Source: Aradus depressus (Eukaryota > Arthropoda > Insecta > Hemiptera > Aradidae). Taken from it: a stretch of DNA of 64,000 bases. Below, piece by piece: positions 52,240-61,200 of the stretch. Below the pieces are notes generated by a model, which worked only from the letters and a program-made list of their open reading frames with translations, made no database searches and was not told the origin of the DNA. How positions within the stretch are numbered: the first letter of the stretch is position 1; each line of letters opens with the position of its first letter. The stretch lies in the NCBI GenBank assembly GCA_963662175.1, contig OY759224.1, positions 26,049,489-26,113,488 on the forward strand, in the 5' to 3' direction. The translations under genes were made by a program, and so were the position numbers.

Positions 52240-55200
52240 TCTATAATATTATATCTCTCTTCCCTTCTTCTCTCTCCTTTTGCTCCAATTGCGCTGAAAA
52301 TCAATGTGTCGTGCTTATGGGGTTCTGGATACACAAAATATATCGTGTCGATACATTCTACCGGGAGTTATCTACAGATACACACATTATTATTATTTTT
52401 TTTTTCATTTTTTGTAATCAGAGGTTCGGCAAATATCAAATTCCAGCGAAATCTCAATATTACATTTTTGAACGATTAATAACTTCCCCTATACTTCGTA
52501 AAGTTGGAGATGTAATAATGTTTTTCTTGTTTGCAATAAAAGATTCGGCAGATTTTTTTAAAATTTACATATTATACACAAACAGGAATTTATGTATGTA
52601 TATATATATTTTTTTCAGGATATAGAATTTGAAATTCCCTACATATTCAGTGGGGATTATAGATTGAACATTCAGCCATTTGTCAACGTAGCCTCACACC
52701 AGGCATGTTTTACCAAACCGTTCTTCATTGAAACTGAATATGAGAAATTATTATTGTCTAATTTGACACCCAATGCAACGAAGTCGTATCAGAGTCAAAG
52801 GTAAACACATATAGATACATTTTTTAATATTTTCAATACATTTTGATACCGTTCAGGCTAATAGCGAATAGTGGCATCTGAGTCCTCATACTGCATTTTG
52901 TGTCTATATATTCATTACATGGCCAGTTATTAAGGTTTTTGAGTTGAGCTCCGTCCCTGAGGCCCCCTCTTCCCTTCAGCCGATATGGCTGAAATTTGAC
53001 AGGTTATGTCCTCATTGGGTTTTGATTTTAAATATGAAATTTCATGTCGATATATTCATTACATCGGCAGTTATTAGGGTTTTTGAGTTGAGCCCACTCC
53101 CCTGAACCTTCCTTTCCCTTCATATATCAGCCGATATCGCTGAAATTCGACAGGTTTTGTCCTCATTGGTTTTTAATTTTAAATATGAAATTTCATGTCG
53201 ATACATTCATTACATTGAAAGTTATTAAAGTTTTTGAGTTGAGCCTCTTCTTCCAATGAATGGCCCGCTAAATAATGTGTCGTTACATTCATTACAATCG
53301 AAGTTATTCAATAGGTGTTCGTTCTTATGGGGTTTTGGTGTCAGGAACTCGACCAAAACCCCTATCTCAGATAACTAAACCTGGATAGGCAAGATTGAGG
53401 ACTCCAACTGGAGAGTCGGGCTCATGCCCACCAGAGAGACAAGAGCGCTCTGGCAGTAGGCAATATGACCTCTTAGTTAAAGCCCGGGCATGAGTCATAA
53501 TACCTAACTACCAAATTTTATGTCGATACATTTACTATATCGTTATTGTAGTTTTGTGTTAAGCCCTTCTCTAATCGCCCTCTGTCCTTAAGTCGATTTG
53601 GCGGTTCATTAATTGTCGTCTTTATGAGGTTCTGGATGTACATATAAAATGTCATGTCGATACATTCTTTCAGGAGTTATCATGTTCTTAGACAGACAGA
53701 ATTTTTTTTTTTTTCATTTTTGAAATCTATCATGTTAAAACTCAATATAGAATTTCTGTTAGATTACGTAACTTCTCCTATACTTTGTATGTCTTAGGAA
53801 GTGAAATCGTTAAGCCTCCAAATTTTCAAAAATAAAGATTTTTCAATTATAATGCTTATTTGCATGTATGTTCAAAATATTTGATATTGCTTTGTAACTT
53901 TTGATCTGGTAAATTTAGCTTGCTTATGCTCAACTTCATTTGAATTTTATGCTTTTGCTTCTTGTCAGCTTTAACTAATTTCATTAAGATTTTACACATT
54001 TATACCCTGTTGGTCACTAGTAAAGTACTTTTTGCCATTTGATAACCATTGTCATTTCGTCAAATTATTATTGTTGGTCAACAACATTATCGGTTATCAA
54101 AAAATGTTGTGAAATAAAAATATATTCTAATTAATAAGGTTTAAATGAAATAATTGATTATTCAAATCGGACCAATAGAACCTGGAATATAATTAATTTT
54201 ATGAGCTAGTTCTTCCATCTTGAAAAAGGGATCATATGTAGATGACAGAACTCATGTGGCCTCAAAAACAAGAAAACGCTCCTTTCAGTTTTTTTTGACA
54301 ACTGTAAAAAATATATATATATATTTTTTATGTGCTACATTACATAATATGTATTTTTATGTGTTAATAATGTGTAAAATGTCAGTGTCATAATGTCAAG
54401 GTAGGAGAAATCACCCAATGGTGACATTAAATAAGTCTCATTTATAACCCATCACTAGATCTGAAAATACTTTGAGCAGGCCTCGGATGGGACTTTAAGC
54501 GATGGTCCCGAGCTTGTACGATGGTACTCGTTAATGACCTCTACCCTAGGAGAAAAAAAAATTCAGAGTAGGCAAAATTTAGGACATTCATAGTAGAGTC
54601 GGGCTCAAGTCTACCAGACCAAGAAAAGAGCGCTCAGGTAGTAGGCGATATGACCTTGTAGTTAAAGGGTATGAGTCACAATAACTAACTAAAAGTATAA
54701 TTGTTTGCTTAAAATTTATTTTGTTTAGTGACCGAAAAGCATGGGCCATAATAATAATAATAAATTTATTTCAGTTAAACCAATACATGGTAATAGGATA
54801 CGTCAAAAGAATTTATACATTAAGATAGCTTATAAATTAGATTTATAACTATTTGAGTCTTAACACATCTATGATTAGTAGTAATAACAAAACTATTAAA
54901 AAAAGTAAAATGAAATTAATAAAAACTGAACAAATAAATACTTAAGAATATATGAGTACATAAACAAAATTAATACAAGATACGTTTATAATAAGTAGAC
55001 ACATTTTTAAATTTAACAAAAATTAAGATAACTATTTTTCAAAAAAAAATTCTTCGGAAGTGTTTTTATCCCAACGATGTTTCGGGACGTTCTTATGTCC
55101 CATCATCAGGTCCCAATGTGCGAGATATAGAAAAGAAAGAAAACAATGTAACTATAACAATATATGAAAAATAATATATTAACTAAAATGAATGTATAAA

Positions 55201-58200
55201 AATGTCTAAATAAAAAAATATATATAAATGAATAAATAAAACAATAACGTACATTGGACTGACCTTTAAGGTGTGGAGGAACTCTGCCCAAAAAATAAAA
55301 ATGAAAGCTTTGTATCAAATAATGTTTCTGGATATAAAACACGATTCTTTATTGTGATTATATTATTCTTTTTGAACAGTGAGAATAAAATTCCGTTTCC
55401 ATGTAAAGGGTTTCCTCTAACATGAACATTTTTAGTTGAAATTTAAATTTTTTTATTATATCTATTGACTTGAATGAATGAATGAATGAATGAATGAATG
55501 AAAATAAATTTTATTCTGGGACCGAGGTCCCCTAAGAATAAATACATGACAGACACTGGACAGAGTAACAAATAAAGTGAAATATCAGTGATGGGATAAA
55601 GGTGCTACAGTGGATAAAACCAAGAGCAAAATAAATAAAACTAAGTAAAAAAAATCATTGAATAAAAATAAAATAAATAATTATGATACAATTAAAAATA
55701 AATAATAAATAAGTAAACTTAAAAAATAATAGTAAAAAATGAGTTAAATTACAGATTCATTAAGAAGACATCAAGATAGGATAAATATGTCTAAATAAAT
55801 ATGTAGAGGATAAAATAAAATAAAGAGAAAAAACAGTAGGTATGTATATAAAAAACAAGCTTGTGGAGGAGGGAATCTAGCCCAGGCTTCCTATAAAATT
55901 AATTTAAGAAAAACTTATGAAAACAATAAATAAAAAAATAAAATAAGAGGATGAAGATGAAAAGATAAATAAAATAAATAAGCAAAGACAATGAAAAAAA
56001 ATAATAAAATATGTTAAGGAGAGGGAAAGTATGGAAGAAGGGGAATAAGAGGCTAATCAGAGGGAGAGGATTGTTTATTGAGGAGGAATTGGAATAGGGA
56101 GGATTTGAAGGAGGCCATGGAAGGAGAGTGACGGATGAGGGGAGGCAGGGAGTTCCAGAGGGAGGAGGCTTGGACAAGGAAAGAGTTGTGGAAGGCAGAG
56201 GAACGATGGGAGGGGATGAAGAGGTCCGAAGGACGGGATCTGGTGTGTCTTTGGTGGAGAAGAAGTGGGGAAGGGCATTAAATAAATTAATTCCTTTATG
56301 AGTTATACTTTAATCAAAAAGAGAAGAGCAATGTTTAGTTATTCGAAAGTCTTCTTTCTTCCTGGTATCGTAATAGTGATTAATATTGTTGAGAGGGAAA
56401 ATATTTCTATTTTTCCTAATAACCATTAATGTTTCAAATATAAACAGCGATGGCAAAGGCAGGATTTTAAGTTGTTTAAATCTTTCTCTGCAGCTCTTAG
56501 AGTAATATTGTTTATAATTCTTAATGGTTTTTTCTGGTCTGAAAATATTAATACTCGAGCTACATGAGCCCCAATGTATTAAACCGTAACTGATTATGGA
56601 GTGGAAATAGGCGTGATAGAGAGTAGTTAACGTTTCCTTTGGCACGATCTTTTTAAGATTTCGAAGTAAGAAGCAAACCTAAGTCTAAGGAACAGATATA
56701 ATTACCTGAAGTAATTCTTTCTCTCAATTGTGAGGATATCATTTTTGCATTCCGTGCTTAATTTAATAAATTGTCTTATATTTGTGCCATTTTGACCGCC
56801 AATCCAAAAAAAAAAAAGTATCATTCTTGTTATGTACATATGTATATATATTTTTGTTTGCAGTGAAACATTAACAGCTGCGTTTTCAGGCAGAGCATTG
56901 CGTATGTCGCTTGCAGTTCGCGTCGAATTCCAGTGGTGGCGGGATCATAAAACAGTAACTTTGTTGTCGTCAGAAATCCCTTTGCAGGTTATTTGAAGAA
57001 TCAAATTTGATTTGTAGTTGCATGAAATAATTGCATATTTATAATATCAGCATGTTGAATGGGTTAAAAGTGCACTTTATTCATTAATTTGATTATTTAT
57101 AATTTATATTATTAAAAAGCATGATTTGTTTTCTCACAGGAGACATATTTGCATCTCTGCATGTTAATGTCGGTATTCTGTTCGTTGGGAGGTTAAGTAG
57201 TATTGACATGCAATTTTATATGTAAATTCAAAGATCTGAGGACAACACCTATTAATTTTCAGTGGAGAAGCTGAAATGGAAGGGAGATCAGAGGGGCTCA
57301 ACTCAATAATCCCAATAACTGTCGATGTAATGATTCTATCGACATAAAATTTTATATTTAAATTTAAAACCCAATAAGGATGGTTCTTATTATTTTCCGC
57401 GCAATCGGTCGAAGGGAAAGGGTCCAGAGAATGGGTGCTCGACTCAAATGCGCCAATATGTAAATCAAATATTGAGTTGTAGCCCAAACGGTCGTTTGTT
57501 TTTGGAGGGAGAGCAAAGGCGTATTGATTAATTCGTGCTGGGGAAGTACACATTCGTTGATTCACCGACAACTTTTTTCATTTTTATTATATACCCAACA
57601 AACCTTATGCTTAGGGCGCCGGTAGCTCAGTGGTATGCGTGCTTGTCTTCTGAGCTCAAGATCGTTGGTTCGAAACCCAGCCGAGGCCCTTAGTTTATTT
57701 TATCTGGGAGGTAAAATAAACTTAAGCGCGCCGTCCTTCGAATGGGATGGTCCCGAGCCTGTACGATGTCAGGTACTCGTTAAAGACCCCCTGCCCTAGG
57801 TGAATAAAAATTTAGGGTAGGCAAATTTTAGGACTCCCACAGTAGAGTCGGGCTCATGTCCACCAGAGTGACGAAAGAGCGCTCTGGTAGTAGACGATAT
57901 GACCTCGTAGTTAAAGCCCGGGCATGAGTCATAATAACTAACAGTATGTTTTTGGAATCACTTTATTATATACATAAAACCTGATATCTCACTCGAAGGG
58001 TTCAGATGAAAAAATATGTGTGAGTGACGCGGTACTATTTCTACCCATTTAAGTAGTGATTTATTCTTTATGAATTTGTGTGTCTCTGAATGCACCATGG
58101 TTTATCCGAAACAGCCAAATCCATGAGGAACTGGGTCGCAGCTTATTTAAGGTCCTTAGTAGATAACTACCTCGGAAGACTAGGCCTGTGTTCTGGAGCA

Positions 58201-61200
58201 GCCCACTATAATCTTGGCCAGCCTACTCTCCACAGAAGGCTCAAACCAAGATTGTACCAAGACATTATTATTTAATAATTCCATTTTATATTTTTGTGTA
58301 AAGAACCGAAAGATGTTCTGGTCCAAATAAAGTGTTGTTGTTGTTTTTCTTCATGAACAACTTTTTTCTGATTTTAAACTCACTGCAACCTATTCGGATT
58401 TTCATTTTGTTTTGCATTATGGGTACTATCAGAGAACATGTTTTGTTTAGTGAGGTGTTAAGATTTTCATCTGACTTTGGAGAATTTCAATTCAAAAATT
58501 CTCCTAAATGTGCCGTTGTGGAGCTGATATCTACAATTGATTCGAAATTTGGAGATTGTTTCTCATCAAACAGTACATATAATGCGTGCTGTCCTGTGGT
58601 AAGATATACTGTCTTTCTAAAACTAATATGCTTGTCTGCTTTTTGAAAATTTATACATATATATATATATAATTTTGCTTTAAATGATTTGCCAATATTG
58701 GGTATTTTTTAAAGTAATATTCCATATTTTGGAATTTTTTTTTATTTTGTGGGAGTTAACAGAACAATTGTTAAAAGTGAATATATAACAATATCAAAAT
58801 TCATATTTATTTATTGCTTATAGGATAGATAATACATCCCATAGCAAATAGTTGGCGTTACAAAAAAAAAGTGTAAAAAATTAAATAATGGTCTCAGAAT
58901 TTTTATCTGGAAACTGAAAAAATCTTGAGCACGCCTTCCTTCCGATTGGATGTTTAGCGATGGTCCTGAGCCTGTACATTGTCAGGTACTCGTTAAAGAC
59001 CTCTATCCTAGGTGAATAAACATGGGTAGGCAAAAATTGAGACTCCTATTATTGAGTCGGGCTCATGTAGGTCTAGGTCTATGGTAGTAGGCGATATGTT
59101 CTCGTAGTTAAAGCCCTGGCATGAGTCGCAATTAATAATTACATCCAATGAATAAGTTACAGTACAAAAATTAATAAAAAAAGCTTAATTTAATAATAAC
59201 TTTATGTATATTATTTTTATTTATAATTTAATAACTAATAAGTGCATGCAACTTTTGAACAATAAACTATATAAATAATAATAGATCGCGAGTTCGAAAT
59301 AACCTCAAGCGCGCCGTCCACGGATGGGACGTTAAGCGATTGTCCCGTGTCGGTACTATGTCAGGTACCTTAAACTTACCTTAGGTTAGTAAAAATTTAG
59401 GGTAGTAGAAATTTAGGACTCCCGTAGTAATGTCGGGTTCATGTCCACTGTGACGAAACAGCGCTCTGGTAGTAGGCGATATGACCTTTTAGTTAAAGCC
59501 CTAGCATGAGTCATAATAACTTACTACCTTGAGAAATATATTGGTACACACTTTTTAAGATTATAAAATATTTTAAAATTTGTCTCTTTATCGGTAAAAT
59601 ATCGATTTAGGTATTAGTTATTATAACTCATGCCCGGGCTTTAACTGGACATAGTACAGGCTCGGGATCATCAATTAACGTCCCATCCGAAAGATGGCTT
59701 GCTCATTTTTGTTTTACCTCCCAGATAAAATAAACTAAGATCCTCGGCCGGGTTTCGAACCCACGATCTTGAGCTCAGTAAGCAATCACGCATACTACTG
59801 AGCTACCGGTGCCCTCTCAGTAGTATTTTTTTCTGATATGGGACAAAAAAATTATCACAATATCATCATCAAATTATCTTAATATTGCATCTCGAATATA
59901 ATATCGTTATTATAGCGTCACATATTGAATGAGGGTCAACATTTTTGTTTTAATTATTTTATTTTTGCATGATATTGGGATTATTATTATTTTAATGTTC
60001 ATTGTTATCATTAATATATTATGCACCTGCTTTTTCGCCTAAGGGGCACTGCATTATATTTTTTTGTTATTACAATTAATACATTAGTGTATTATACTTA
60101 AGTTAATGTAAGATTTTGAAAGGTGTTATTAGTATTTTATTTTATTATTTTTAGTTAACCTTTTAATCTAGAAAAGGTAAACTTGTACTTTATTATTATT
60201 AAGTTCACCCAAACTTTACCTCACAGTAACTTTGTTTAGGTTGACATAGTTACAACTTACTTATCAAAGGTTGTAATCATGAAGCTCTGGCTTCTTTGCC
60301 ATGCGGTCTTTCAAGTACATTTGACTTAACATACTTCACATAGAAACAAAAGACGTTGTCTTCCCATTTGTTCTATTTTTGAGCAGAAACCAGTTTTCAA
60401 TGCAACAGCGTCCTTATCAGTAGCACTTAGTGGCAAGGCAATGTCAATTGGGGACATGACTCGCATTTTGTTCGCTTTGCGATCATATTGGATCAGGATG
60501 GACAGTTTTTTTTTTTAAACATCATACAGACTCAGGACCATCGCTTAACGTTCCATCCGAAGGACGACGTTCAGCTCCCAGATAAAAAGTGTAAGAGCCT
60601 CGGCCGGGTTTCGAACCCCACAAACTTGTGCTCAGTAAGCAAGCACGCATACCACTGAGATACCAGCGCCCTCATGTACATACTGTATAGGATAAGTCCT
60701 TCATAAATTGAAAAATTCACGCTGTCCTTGTGTTAAAATATTTCGGAATCTATATATTTATGATTTCTATAGTAAATAGTAGTGTAGTAAACTTAAGCAC
60801 GCCGTCCTTCGGATGGGACGTTAAGCGACGGTCCCGAGCCTGTACGATGTCAGTTAGAGATCCCTACCCTAGGTGAATAAAAATTTAGGGTAGGCAAAAT
60901 TTAGGACTCCCACAATAGAGTCGGGTTCATGTCCACCAGAGTGACGAAAGAGCGCTCTTGTAGTAGGCTATATGACCTCGTAGTTAAAGCCCGGGCATGA
61001 ATCATAAAACCTAAACTGTATCGGTATACTTGTGGGTCTTAAGAAGTAATAATGATAATTTATTTTTTAATAAATAAATAATTATATTATTAAATTATTA
61101 ATAATTAATTAATTTATTTTTATAAAGGGTGAAGATCACGGTTCCTGCTGCGATATGTTATTTCCGTCATCTAATTGTTCTGGGAGATATGAGGTGAGTT

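Noticed and set aside
58332..58454. Translation start of the receptor at the frame before exon d
   Set aside because: The hydrophobic run here could mimic a signal peptide, but cysteine-rich extracellular exons lie upstream in phase and the first codon is GTG; it is intron sequence.
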